Shown: positions 1 to 7,575 of the stretch, one piece after another
How the letters are laid out: each line of letters begins with the position of its first letter
How positions within the stretch are numbered: position 1 is the first letter of the stretch
DNA from: Magnetococcales bacterium
GTDB lineage: Bacteria; Pseudomonadota; Magnetococcia; Magnetococcales; JADFYX01
DNA length: 35,321 nucleotides
NCBI GenBank assembly: GCA_015232405.1
Contig: JADFZS010000001.1
Span: 1 to 35,321, forward strand
Reading direction: 5' to 3'
Position numbers and translations under genes: made by a program
Notes under the pieces: model-generated
The model's database searches: none
The model's input: the letters and a program-made list of their open reading frames with translations, nothing else
What the model was told of the DNA's origin: nothing

Positions 1-2
1 GG

Positions 3-1691
3 TCAGAATCATTATCTGGAGATATCATTCTTACTGATATTCCTGAAGGGGCAAGCTTGAATGTAGGTGAGGCTGGTCCAGGAAATACCTGGGTTATTAG
101 TCAAGAAGATCTGACAGTAACTGCAACAAGTGATGATGGAACACCAACAGCATGGGAAGTTACTGACTTGCAGGTTACACCTCCTGAAAATTCTGATGAT
201 GATTTTTCAATTGGTGTACAGATAACAACCCAGGATGGTGATGATACACTATTATCTGAAGCCACAATGGATGTTGCGGTCAACCCAGAAGCCGACGGTT
301 TGACCTTCACAACCAGCTCCTCTCCTTCTGAGACCCCTGATGATGGAGGGTCCAAAGGTGGATCATCCGGTGGCGGATCTAAAGGCGGATCATCCGGTGG
401 TGGTTCCAAAGGTGGATCATCCGGTGGTGGATCTAAAGGTGGATCCAAGGGTGGATATAAAGGAGGATCCAAAGGTGGATCATCCGGTGGTGGATCTAAA
501 GGTGGATCCAAAGGCGGATCATCTGGTGGTGGATCTAAAGGTGGATCTAAAGGCGGTTCCAAGGGTGGATCTAAAGGAGGATCCAAAGGTGGCTCATCCG
601 GTGGTGGATCCAAAGGTGGATCATCCGGTGGTTCCCAAGGTGGTGGATCATCTGGTGGTGGTTCCCAAGGTGGTGGCTCATCCGGTGGTGGTCAGGAGCC
701 AGAAGAGCAGGGTGATATTGATCTAGAGATAGGGTTTGCCCTTGAGGATACCGATGGTTCTGAAACCATTGCCGGGGATATTATCCTTACTGATGTCCCA
801 GAAGGAGCTACATTGAGTGTCGGTGAGGCAGGGGAGAACAACACCTGGGTCATCTCACAGGAAGATCTCTCTGTGACTGCCACTAATGATGCAGGGGATG
901 CCATAGCTTGGGAGATTCCTGACCTTGTTATTACACCAGCAGATGGCACTACAGAAGACTTTAATTTGGGTATACAGATAACAACCCAGGATGGTGATGA
1001 TACCAATCTGGTTAGTGGTAACATTTTAATTGATGTTGCAGATGTAGTTTCTGATTCTGATGAAGTTGAAACACAACAGCCAGTAGTAGATCCAGAACCT
1101 GAACCAGAACCTGTTGTTGAACCTGAGCCAGATCCAGAGAGTGAAGATGTAGATTATGAAAATGTTATAGATGGAACCGATAAGAGTGATCATATAGATG
1201 GAACTGATGCCAACGATGATATTGATGGCGGTCTTAAAAATGATCATATAGATGGTGGTGCCGGTGATGACCGCTTGCTAGGTGGTGAGGGTAATGATCA
1301 CCTAGATGGTGGTACAGGTGATGATATCCTGGTTGGTGGAGATGGTAACGACCAGATTACTGGTGGTGCTGGTGATGATACCTTCATCACAGGTGATGGT
1401 AACGACCATATGGATGGTGGTGAGGGTAATGATCTCTTTATCTTTGCTGCCGACTCAGATGGTATGAATGATGTTGATGGTGGTGCAGGTCAAGGTTGGG
1501 TTGATACGATCCAGGTTGAAGGTGTCGAAGGTGTTCCAGGTGGAGATTGGACAATTGAGACCGATGCTGAATACACCATTGATTCAGAAAACAACTCCAT
1601 AGACTTTACCGACGGGGATGCTTCAGGAACCATAACACTGGAAGACGGTTCTACCCTTGAGTTTGATAACATTGAGAGTATCGACTGGTAG
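3..1691 (+). CDS. C-terminal part of a large RTX-type secreted protein (5' end outside window)
   Basis: The frame is open from the first bases of the window, so the gene starts upstream; 562 residues are visible. Two copies of a ~100-residue beta-rich module (about nt 3-290 and 715-1040) share the patterns GDIILTD, PEGA, NTWVISQEDL and QITTQDGDDT. This resembles the repeated modules of large type I-secreted adhesins. Between the copies lies a Gly/Ser/Lys low-complexity tract (nt 345-692), and after the second a Pro-Glu linker. Next come about ten RTX calcium-binding nonapeptides of the GGxGxDxL type (nt ~1171-1485). The last ~65 residues are acidic and end in ESIDW, like a type I secretion signal. 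By family knowledge such proteins leave through an ABC/MFP/TolC exporter and fold on Ca2+ outside the cell; the exporter genes are not in view. Ligand and function are unknown. An intrinsic terminator follows. Confidence 0.85.
   Translation, partial: SESLSGDIILTDIPEGASLNVGEAGPGNTWVISQEDLTVTATSDDGTPTAWEVTDLQVTPPENSDDDFSIGVQITTQDGDDTLLSEATMDVAVNPEADGLTFTTSSSPSETPDDGGSKGGSSGGGSKGGSSGGGSKGGSSGGGSKGGSKGGYKGGSKGGSSGGGSKGGSKGGSSGGGSKGGSKGGSKGGSKGGSKGGSSGGGSKGGSSGGSQGGGSSGGGSQGGGSSGGGQEPEEQGDIDLEIGFALEDTDGSETIAGDIILTDVPEGATLSVGEAGENNTWVISQEDLSVTATNDAGDAIAWEIPDLVITPADGTTEDFNLGIQITTQDGDDTNLVSGNILIDVADVVSDSDEVETQQPVVDPEPEPEPVVEPEPDPESEDVDYENVIDGTDKSDHIDGTDANDDIDGGLKNDHIDGGAGDDRLLGGEGNDHLDGGTGDDILVGGDGNDQITGGAGDDTFITGDGNDHMDGGEGNDLFIFAADSDGMNDVDGGAGQGWVDTIQVEGVEGVPGGDWTIETDAEYTIDSENNSIDFTDGDASGTITLEDGSTLEFDNIESIDW
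345..692 (+). repeat. Degenerate tandem repeat coding for a Gly/Ser/Lys (later Gly/Ser/Gln) spacer
   Basis: About 350 bp of short imperfect tandem units encode variations of SKGGSSGGG and SKGG, switching to SQGGGSSGGG near the end. Synonymous differences between units show it is not a very recent expansion. It joins two copies of the same beta module and probably works as a flexible, positively charged linker. Length variation between strains by slippage is likely. Confidence 0.9.
1171..1485 (+). other. RTX (hemolysin-type) Ca2+-binding nonapeptide repeat block
   Basis: Successive units with the GGxGxDxLx pattern (for example GGAGDDRLL, GGEGNDHLD, GGTGDDILV, GGDGNDQIT) form a parallel beta-roll that binds Ca2+ between turns. 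The first units are less regular (DGTDKSDHI, DGTDANDDI), as is common at the edge of a roll. The block is directly followed by the C-terminal secretion region. Confidence 0.9.
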
Positions 1692-1779
1692 TCGGTTGGA
1701 AGGGATTATAATAACAATTAAAAAGTAGTTTCTGCCGGTAATCAACAAAGGGTCATAATAAGTTGATAGTACGGTTTTT

Positions 1780-1816
1780 AATCGGAGCCAGAGATAATCT
1801 GGCTCCGATTTTTTTT
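1780..1816 (+). terminator. Strong intrinsic terminator after the RTX gene
   Basis: A perfect 13-bp stem (1780-1792 pairing with 1798-1810, core CGGAGCCAGA/TCTGGCTCCG) with a 5-nt loop is followed directly by a run of T. It lies 89 nt after the RTX stop codon and separates that gene from the next cassette. Confidence 0.9.
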
Positions 1817-1908
1817 AGAATTCACACTATTGGCGAAAATTATCAATTCTGCTACTCTTATCAAATAGCAAATTTTTTAAATTTTAAGAATTCAAATGGG
1901 CGTGGTTT

Positions 1909-3684
1909 ATGGAGCAAAAAGAGATACCTCAAGAAGATATCGGCTCAAAGCTGTGTCTTGGCTGTCTTTTGTGTTGTAAGGGCAATATATGTCGTGTAGT
2001 TGTTACAACCAAGGAACTGCACTATTTCACAGATATGGATCTGGGGTTACGGTCCCAAGCTGACGATAAATATTATTTCACAAAATCCTGCCCACAGTTG
2101 CAACACGATGGTTGTGCTATCTATACAAAGCATCTACCCAATGATTGCAGTAGCTACCAATGTCGAACTTTAAGACCTTTAATAAAGAATAGAATTGATT
2201 TGACCACTGCACAGCAAAGGGTTGTGTTGGTTAAAAAGCAGATAGGTGAAGTTTTCGCAGCCCTTGGGATTGAAGATCAACAACAGGCAAATTTACGTGA
2301 TTTGATTACTGTTTGGATCAAGGAAAAACAGTATGAAAAGCAGCCGGAGATACTGCCAAAAATCCGGGATTTATTGATATATCTAGATAAAAATTTTCAT
2401 AGCCAGGAGAAGTTGCTTGCCAAACTTCCGGCAAAACAGAAGGCTGCCGGAATAAAAATTGTTTTGGGTAAGGAGAGGGAGTCAAAGCCACAACAAAAAG
2501 CTGTTGAGTCTATCGCAAAACGTGATGTTGAGGAGATTATTTTAAAAGGCCAAGATTTAAAAACCCCAGCATATATAGTGGATGAAATAACTTTACAGGA
2601 TTTGGTCTCTACCGCACGTTTGTTAACGAAGCAGACAAATAGCCGTCTTTTGTATTCCATGAAGGCCAACTCCACTGTTCCGGTTTTACAAACCGTTATA
2701 CCACTTGTTGATGGTATATCTTGCAGCTCTTTATTGGAGGTGCTGCTCGCTCGTCAAGTAGGGGGACGTGAGGCCAAGCTTCATTTTACAGCTCCTGGAA
2801 TTGGGGAAAAAGAGGCCGCTGCAATAGCGGACGAGTGTAGCTCCATTAGTTTTAACTCCGTATCCCAGTGGAGCCGTTATCAGTGGTTGTTGGAGGGTGA
2901 AATAGCAGGTGGTTTACGGGTGAATCCCCACAAGAGTTTGGCGAGCAGGCCCCACTATGATCCTTGTCGGGTTTTTTCCAAGTTGGGGATATCTGTCAAT
3001 CAGTTGCAGGATCTCTGGCAGGATAGTCCAGATAAATTTAAAAATATCAAAGGGTTGCATGTTCATAATGCAGTTGGTGATGTTGATTTTAAAAATCTGC
3101 ATGCTACATCACAAATAATAGAAGAGAAGCTGCCGGATCTATTGCAACATTTGCAGTGGATTAATCTTGGTGGTGGCTATCGTTTGGGGTCGTGTAAAAA
3201 CCGTTCATTATTTATTGATACCTGTAAACATTTGCAAAGTCGGTTTGGATTGCAGGTACGTATAGAGCCAGGAACAGCGATGGTGCAAAAAGCCTGCTGG
3301 CTGTTAACCACGGTTGTGGATATGTTTACAAGTGATGGTAAGACGATTGCGGTTTTGGATAGTTCAATAAATCATCAGCTAGAGTCGTTTATCTATAATT
3401 TTAAACCCAATGTTTGTGGTACGGCTAAAGATGGTAGGTATCAATATCAACTAGCAGGTGCGACATGTTTAGCAGGTGATCTTTTGGGTGAAGAGAGGTT
3501 TGTCAAGCCGTTGCGTATCGGGTCCAAAGTACTTTTTAAAAGTGTAGGGGCTTATACCCACGCATTTTCCATTCAATATAATGGCTTGAACATACCATCT
3601 ATTTATAGTTTGCAAGCTGATGGTCGGATTGTACTAAAAAGAGAGTTTACCATGGCTGATTTTACCCGACGTTGCGGTGGTTGA
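1909..3684 (+). CDS. Fusion of YkgJ-type Cys-cluster domain and carboxynorspermidine-decarboxylase-like PLP enzyme
   Basis: The 591-residue protein has an N-terminal cysteine cluster (C16, C19, C22, C23, C28, then more Cys around residues 64-85) typical of YkgJ/UPF0153 proteins, thought to bind Zn or Fe. A ~110-residue helical linker follows, then an alanine-racemase-fold PLP domain from about residue 215 to the end. That domain shows YSMKAN with the Schiff-base lysine K252, HVHNAVG, the phosphate-binding NLGGGY, EPGTAMV and ATCLAGD with C520. These match the carboxynorspermidine/diaminopimelate/ornithine decarboxylase superfamily, with the closest feel to NspC. Usual NspC is under 400 residues and has no YkgJ part, so the fusion is unusual. 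The gene starts about 90 nt after a terminator and ends 47 nt before the kinase fusion, so the two probably form one transcript. The family call is firm; the substrate is unknown and need not be a polyamine precursor. Confidence 0.75.
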   Translation: MEQKEIPQEDIGSKLCLGCLLCCKGNICRVVVTTKELHYFTDMDLGLRSQADDKYYFTKSCPQLQHDGCAIYTKHLPNDCSSYQCRTLRPLIKNRIDLTTAQQRVVLVKKQIGEVFAALGIEDQQQANLRDLITVWIKEKQYEKQPEILPKIRDLLIYLDKNFHSQEKLLAKLPAKQKAAGIKIVLGKERESKPQQKAVESIAKRDVEEIILKGQDLKTPAYIVDEITLQDLVSTARLLTKQTNSRLLYSMKANSTVPVLQTVIPLVDGISCSSLLEVLLARQVGGREAKLHFTAPGIGEKEAAAIADECSSISFNSVSQWSRYQWLLEGEIAGGLRVNPHKSLASRPHYDPCRVFSKLGISVNQLQDLWQDSPDKFKNIKGLHVHNAVGDVDFKNLHATSQIIEEKLPDLLQHLQWINLGGGYRLGSCKNRSLFIDTCKHLQSRFGLQVRIEPGTAMVQKACWLLTTVVDMFTSDGKTIAVLDSSINHQLESFIYNFKPNVCGTAKDGRYQYQLAGATCLAGDLLGEERFVKPLRIGSKVLFKSVGAYTHAFSIQYNGLNIPSIYSLQADGRIVLKREFTMADFTRRCGG

Positions 3685-3731
3685 TTCTGTTTTTTGAAAA
3701 CCGGTTTTAAGGGGTTTTTTTAAATTTTGTT

Positions 3732-6700
3732 ATGGCGATAATAATAAACAGCAAAAAAGAGAGACCCACTGCTGCAGTGATTACCGATTATTCTCTCATA
3801 AAGAAAAACTCATCTAACTCTGTAACTTTGAGTGAGACCCCCGGACGAGAAGAGTGTCTGCATCTATTGAGTATGGCGGAGCAGATTATCCAGGGGATAC
3901 CTGAGCAGGCCCCATGTTTTTATGATTGGCAACAAAAAACAAAAAAACTGTTGCAAGATGATGGTCTTGAGACATTGGCAGGGGAGGCGCAGCTGGAACT
4001 ATTAGCTATGGAGTTGCGGGGGCTTTGGTTGATGACGGCCCATGGTTATAGTGATCCTCATCTAAAATCTCCACCCCAGGATGTGGAGAAAAAACTGCCC
4101 ATGGGTTCGTCGGCCCATTATCATTATGAGCGGTTGGTTTATCCCCGTAATTTAGAAAAAAGAGCACCTGAATATCGCCCAATACCATTGGGTTGGATTG
4201 GGGAACATATATTTTTTAGAAGTGGTTTATCGGCAATAGCGGCTCTGTTTCAGGGTTTTGGGCAGGTATTGAGCAAAGATAACAGGACCACTGTAAAAAT
4301 TGATATGTTTGGGGGTTATTATGAGACCCAGAGGTTGTTGCGAGCTTTTTCGTCGCCCCTGTTTAAATATCGTCGTGTTGTAAAGCAATTGGAGCTTTTT
4401 GAACGGGTGGAAAATGAGAAATCCAATGTGCTTTTTTTAGAGCCTGTCTCTTATGATTGGGACTTGGATGTATTGGATTTTGAGCAGCTTTTGCACTCTT
4501 TAGCCAAACGACAAAAGCCCCCCAGGGTGGTTATTTTAGATACCACTATTGTAGGTCATGGTTTTCCTTTGGATCTGTTTTTACATATGCTACCAGGAGA
4601 TCCACCCCCTTTGGTTGTGGTGTTGAGTTCTGGGTTGAAATTGGACCAGGAGGGTCTGGAACTTGCCAATGTGGGTATGTTGACTCTCTTCAATAGAGAT
4701 GGCAATGAAGAACAGGAGGAATTGGCGGATAGATTGACAGGTAAATTAAGGAGAAACCGTAATCTATTTGGTTATGGTCTTTTGATGGATGAGATGGCGA
4801 TTTTGGATGTACCCTGGTTTTTGCATCTTGCCAACTATAAAAAGCACTGTAGTCATGTGTTTGATAATAACCGTAGGCTGGCTGCTGCTTTATCTCCTGT
4901 TATAGCGAATGGTGAAGGGATTTTTTCTCATGTTTCCCACCCTTGTTTGTCTGCTGCCGCTGGTTGGTCATGGGCAAACGCGCCATTTGTGGTTTTTCAT
5001 TTTAAGCCAGAATTTGATAGTGAAGAGAACCACACAGCTTTAGTTGCCACAATTTTACGTATGGCTAAAGAGCGTAATCTTGGGTTTATAGGAGGCATGA
5101 GTTTTGGTTTTCGCAGCTCTCGCTTTGAGATTATAAAACCCAACGCTATACTTCATCCAAACGGCAACCAGAAGGGGCTGTTGAAGGTGGCAATGGGAAG
5201 GCGGAGTGGGGTGCAGGTTGCAGGAGTTATAAAACTATTATCTGAAGTGGCGGTAATGACCAGATTTTCTGAGATAAAGAGAGAGAAATTAGGCGGGGGA
5301 GATAGGCTTCTATCTGGTCGATATGAGATAATCGAGAAGGTAGGCGAGGGTAATTTTGCCTTGGTTTTCAAGGTTCGTGAGGTTGCCACAGGGAGAATTT
5401 TTGCGGCAAAAAAAGCAACTGTAGCCCGTAAGCCCCATGTATATAAATCTGAGGTGGCTAAATTAACTATTTTACGTGGTGGTCCCCATATTCTTCCGCT
5501 TCATGAGGCGGAGTTAGATGAAGATGGGGCGATGGTTATGGTGACGGAGTATTTTGATGGGGGTAATTTAAAAGAGGCGATATTATCCCGTGGTCATCTA
5601 ACAATAGATGAGGCTTTGGGGGTATTGGGGCAGATGTTGAAAGCTGTTGCGTATTCCCATGCTTGCAAGCCACCTATTTTACATCGAGATATCAAACCAT
5701 CGAATATACAGGGAAGGATAACAGGTAAAAACCGAATGGAGTGGTATTTGGTGGATTGGGGTTTGGCTGCCAATTGGCATAATGCCAAGGAGCCAGCGGT
5801 ATCTGGTACTCATAGTTATACTGCCCCAGAGGTTTGGCGTAAAAAAAGATATCTGGTTTCGGAAGTTTATTCACTGGGTATGACCCTCTATTACATGCTT
5901 TTTGGCAGGCCGGCATATGAGGGAGGAACCGATACCATAAGTAAGGCACAAAAAGCTCCAAAACCGGTGGGTATTCCCCAAGGTTGTCCCAAACATATTA
6001 AAAAGCTATTGGAGGGTATGTTAGAGAAGAACCCCAAAAAAAGGTGGTCATTGGATAGGGTTATTGCAACTGTTAACCCTGAGGGCAAAAAAAAGAGAAC
6101 CGAGCTTGTTTTGCAGCGTCGTAATGTTGTTGGCAAGGTTTGGCAGGTTGATGTAGCAGGGGTTGCTTTGGATTTTAAATGGATACCGGCTGGTAGTTTT
6201 GCGATGGGGCAGGGTGATGGGGAGGGGGCGAGGATAATAGAGGAGTTTGGTCAGGAGCGTCATAGGGCTAGTTTTAGTCGTGAATTGCCGGTTCATGAGG
6301 TACGTTTGGACGGTTTTTGGCTGTGTCGAACTTTGATAACCAGAGAGCTCTTTGCCAGTTTTCAAAAAGCCAGTGGTTACAAAACATTAGCTCAGCAACA
6401 GGGTAGTTACAGTGTTTGGAACTCCGAAACTGGCAAGTTGGAGAGAAAAGAGGGTGGTGATTGGCGACAGTCCGGGTTTGGTTTTTCTGCTGATCATCCT
6501 GTTGTAAATGTTAGTTATGTGGATGCCATGGCGATGGCGGAGTGGCTCTCCCAGCGCAGTAACCGACTTATTGGGCTGCCGAGTGAAGCACAGTGGGAGT
6601 ATGCTTGTAGAGGGGGTGTTGAAACTACATTTAGTGTAGGTGATATTATCAACACCGATCAAGCTAATTTTGATGGTAGAAAGGCTTCGACATTTTGTAG

Positions 6701-7019
6701 TTCGGGAGTTTTTCGTGGGGGAACAACGGCAGTTGAGCATTTTGTTGGGCAGGAAAACGGTTTTGGTTTGTTGGATATGCACGGCAATGTTTATGAGTGG
6801 TGTAGGGATTGGTATGAGGCCGATTTTTATCAAAGTTCCACGGTTATGAATCCTCGTAGTGTGAGGTCTAGTAGTGGGGAGCGGGTGATAAGGGGTGGTT
6901 CGTGGTTATCCCCAGCGTTAAGAATAAGATCTGCCTATCGGGATAGGTTTGCCCCTGATAATTATGATGCTGATATTGGTTTTCGCTTTGTAGGTTTGGC
7001 GTATCCGTGGGAAAAGTAA
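3732..7019 (+). CDS. PLP-transferase-fold / Ser-Thr kinase / FGE-like triple-domain protein
   Basis: The protein has 1095 residues in three parts. Residues ~110-510 resemble fold-type I PLP enzymes of the Cys/Met-metabolism group: FFRSGLSAIAALFQ, a candidate PLP aspartate in VVILDTT (D270) and a candidate lysine in SSGLKLDQ (K303). Residues ~526-790 form a complete Hanks-type kinase with GEGNFALV, AAKKA (K560/K561), HRDIKPSN (D653), DWG instead of DFG (D675) and TAPEVW. Residues ~805-1093 are an FGE-sulfatase/SUMF1-like domain (WIPAGSFAMG, LPSEAQWEYACRGG, DMHGNVYEWCRDWY, RGGSW, IGFRFV). The stretch after RGGSW (1054-1058) has no cysteine, so copper-dependent formylglycine formation is unlikely; a binding role or another chemistry is more probable. 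No strong ribosome-binding site precedes the ATG. No signal peptide or membrane segment is evident, so it is probably cytoplasmic. It follows the YkgJ/PLP gene by 47 nt. The biological role is unknown. Confidence 0.75.
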   Translation: MAIIINSKKERPTAAVITDYSLIKKNSSNSVTLSETPGREECLHLLSMAEQIIQGIPEQAPCFYDWQQKTKKLLQDDGLETLAGEAQLELLAMELRGLWLMTAHGYSDPHLKSPPQDVEKKLPMGSSAHYHYERLVYPRNLEKRAPEYRPIPLGWIGEHIFFRSGLSAIAALFQGFGQVLSKDNRTTVKIDMFGGYYETQRLLRAFSSPLFKYRRVVKQLELFERVENEKSNVLFLEPVSYDWDLDVLDFEQLLHSLAKRQKPPRVVILDTTIVGHGFPLDLFLHMLPGDPPPLVVVLSSGLKLDQEGLELANVGMLTLFNRDGNEEQEELADRLTGKLRRNRNLFGYGLLMDEMAILDVPWFLHLANYKKHCSHVFDNNRRLAAALSPVIANGEGIFSHVSHPCLSAAAGWSWANAPFVVFHFKPEFDSEENHTALVATILRMAKERNLGFIGGMSFGFRSSRFEIIKPNAILHPNGNQKGLLKVAMGRRSGVQVAGVIKLLSEVAVMTRFSEIKREKLGGGDRLLSGRYEIIEKVGEGNFALVFKVREVATGRIFAAKKATVARKPHVYKSEVAKLTILRGGPHILPLHEAELDEDGAMVMVTEYFDGGNLKEAILSRGHLTIDEALGVLGQMLKAVAYSHACKPPILHRDIKPSNIQGRITGKNRMEWYLVDWGLAANWHNAKEPAVSGTHSYTAPEVWRKKRYLVSEVYSLGMTLYYMLFGRPAYEGGTDTISKAQKAPKPVGIPQGCPKHIKKLLEGMLEKNPKKRWSLDRVIATVNPEGKKKRTELVLQRRNVVGKVWQVDVAGVALDFKWIPAGSFAMGQGDGEGARIIEEFGQERHRASFSRELPVHEVRLDGFWLCRTLITRELFASFQKASGYKTLAQQQGSYSVWNSETGKLERKEGGDWRQSGFGFSADHPVVNVSYVDAMAMAEWLSQRSNRLIGLPSEAQWEYACRGGVETTFSVGDIINTDQANFDGRKASTFCSSGVFRGGTTAVEHFVGQENGFGLLDMHGNVYEWCRDWYEADFYQSSTVMNPRSVRSSSGERVIRGGSWLSPALRIRSAYRDRFAPDNYDADIGFRFVGLAYPWEK

Positions 7020-7042
7020 AAAAAAGGTTTTGCCTGTATTAA

Positions 7043-7090
7043 CCTAGAAACGGCGGTTGGCGGTGCGTGCTGACATCTGCTGTTTCTAGG
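7043..7090. mobile_element. 48-bp palindromic mini-element with 5-bp target duplication
   Basis: The ends are CCTAGAAAC and GTTTCTAGG, a 9-bp perfect terminal inverted repeat. ATTAA flanks it on both sides (7038-7042 and 7091-7095), consistent with a 5-bp target-site duplication. On the opposite strand it matches both arms of the longer element inside the sulfite reductase gene (28390-28552) almost base for base. It has no coding capacity, so it would have to be moved by a transposase supplied from elsewhere. Confidence 0.75.
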
Positions 7091-7098
7091 ATTAATGT

Positions 7099-7152
7099 GG
7101 GTCCAGGGAGATCATCTCCCTGGTGGGTTTGGGCAACGCCCAAGGTTTTGCC
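7099..7152 (+). repeat. 54-bp structured intergenic repeat, copy 1
   Basis: It contains two small hairpins: CCAGGGAGA/TCTCCCTGG and TTGGGC/GCCCAA. The inverted copy at 7522-7575 matches it along the whole length, and its differences include paired changes in the first stem. It is of the REP/MITE type, probably a non-autonomous dispersed repeat. Confidence 0.8.
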
Positions 7153-7163
7153 TGTGCCGTAAA

Positions 7164-7210
7164 GCCGGAACTAAAAAGGCTTTTTTTTGCTTCTGAAAAA
7201 AAGCCCCGGC
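7164..7210. repeat. Hairpin with A/T-rich inner stem and GCCGG/CCGGC outer stem
   Basis: An inner stem of GGCTTTTTTT (7179-7188) with AAAAAAAGCC (7196-7205) is closed further out by GCCGG (7164-7168) and CCGGC (7206-7210). It could act as a terminator for either of the convergent genes, though it is about 150 bp downstream of the nearer stop codon. Confidence 0.55.
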
Positions 7211-7220
7211 GAGTATATTA

Positions 7221-7271
7221 ACAGTCCAAGAGAAAAACCCTGGCCTTTTAAGGGTTTTTCTCTTGGACTGT
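7221..7271. terminator. 21-bp perfect inverted repeat, possible bidirectional terminator
   Basis: Arms 7221-7241 and 7251-7271 are perfectly complementary over 21 bp around a 9-nt loop. Each arm contains an AAAAA/TTTTT segment (AGAGAAAAACCCT). There is no external U-tract, so simple intrinsic termination is uncertain; the length and perfection point to selection or recent origin. Confidence 0.55.
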
Positions 7272-7369
7272 GTCCTTTACCTACCAATGGCAGAAACAAT
7301 AAAAGAGCCATAAGTAAGATAAGAAAAAAAATAGTAAACTCAAAATAAATCAACGAAAAAGTCCAAAGT

Positions 7370-7500
7370 AAAACCTTGGGCGGCCTTGCAGGCTTCCAAA
7401 TCCCACGCTTTTAAGGTTATAGTAATTTCAAATCAAAAATTTACAGCCAAAAGCAAAACCTTGGGCGGCCTTGCAGGCCCCCAAACCCCCACACTTTTAA
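7370..7500. repeat. Two direct copies of a ~45-bp repeat
   Basis: Copies at 7370-7413 and 7455-7500 share AAAACCTTGGGCGGCCTTGC and continue similarly to CTTTTAA, with a few differences in the middle. Their AAAACCTTGGGC head is the same as that of the 54-bp repeat at 7522-7575, so they are probably truncated or variant members of that family. Confidence 0.75.
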
Positions 7501-7521
7501 ATGTAAAGGCTTAAGAATAAA

Positions 7522-7575
7522 GGCAAAACCTTGGGCTTCGCCCAAACCCACAAGGGAGATAATCTCCCTTGACCC
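7522..7575 (-). repeat. 54-bp structured intergenic repeat, copy 2 (inverted)
   Basis: Read on the minus strand this copy matches 7099-7152 over all 54 positions with few differences. The stem pair CCAGG/CCTGG of copy 1 is CAAGG/CCTTG here, a compensated change that keeps the pairing. Confidence 0.8.

Noticed and set aside
101-726. Long Pro/Asp- and Val/Asp-rich frames on both strands across the glycine-rich repeat
   Set aside because: They are out-of-frame readings of a tandem repeat that has few stop codons in any frame. The Gly/Ser/Lys frame is continuous with real domains on both sides.
3685-3731. Terminator between the YkgJ/PLP and kinase-fusion genes
   Set aside because: AAAACCGGTTTT is a loopless palindrome and the following T-run is separated by purines, so an efficient terminator is unlikely; co-transcription is the simpler reading.
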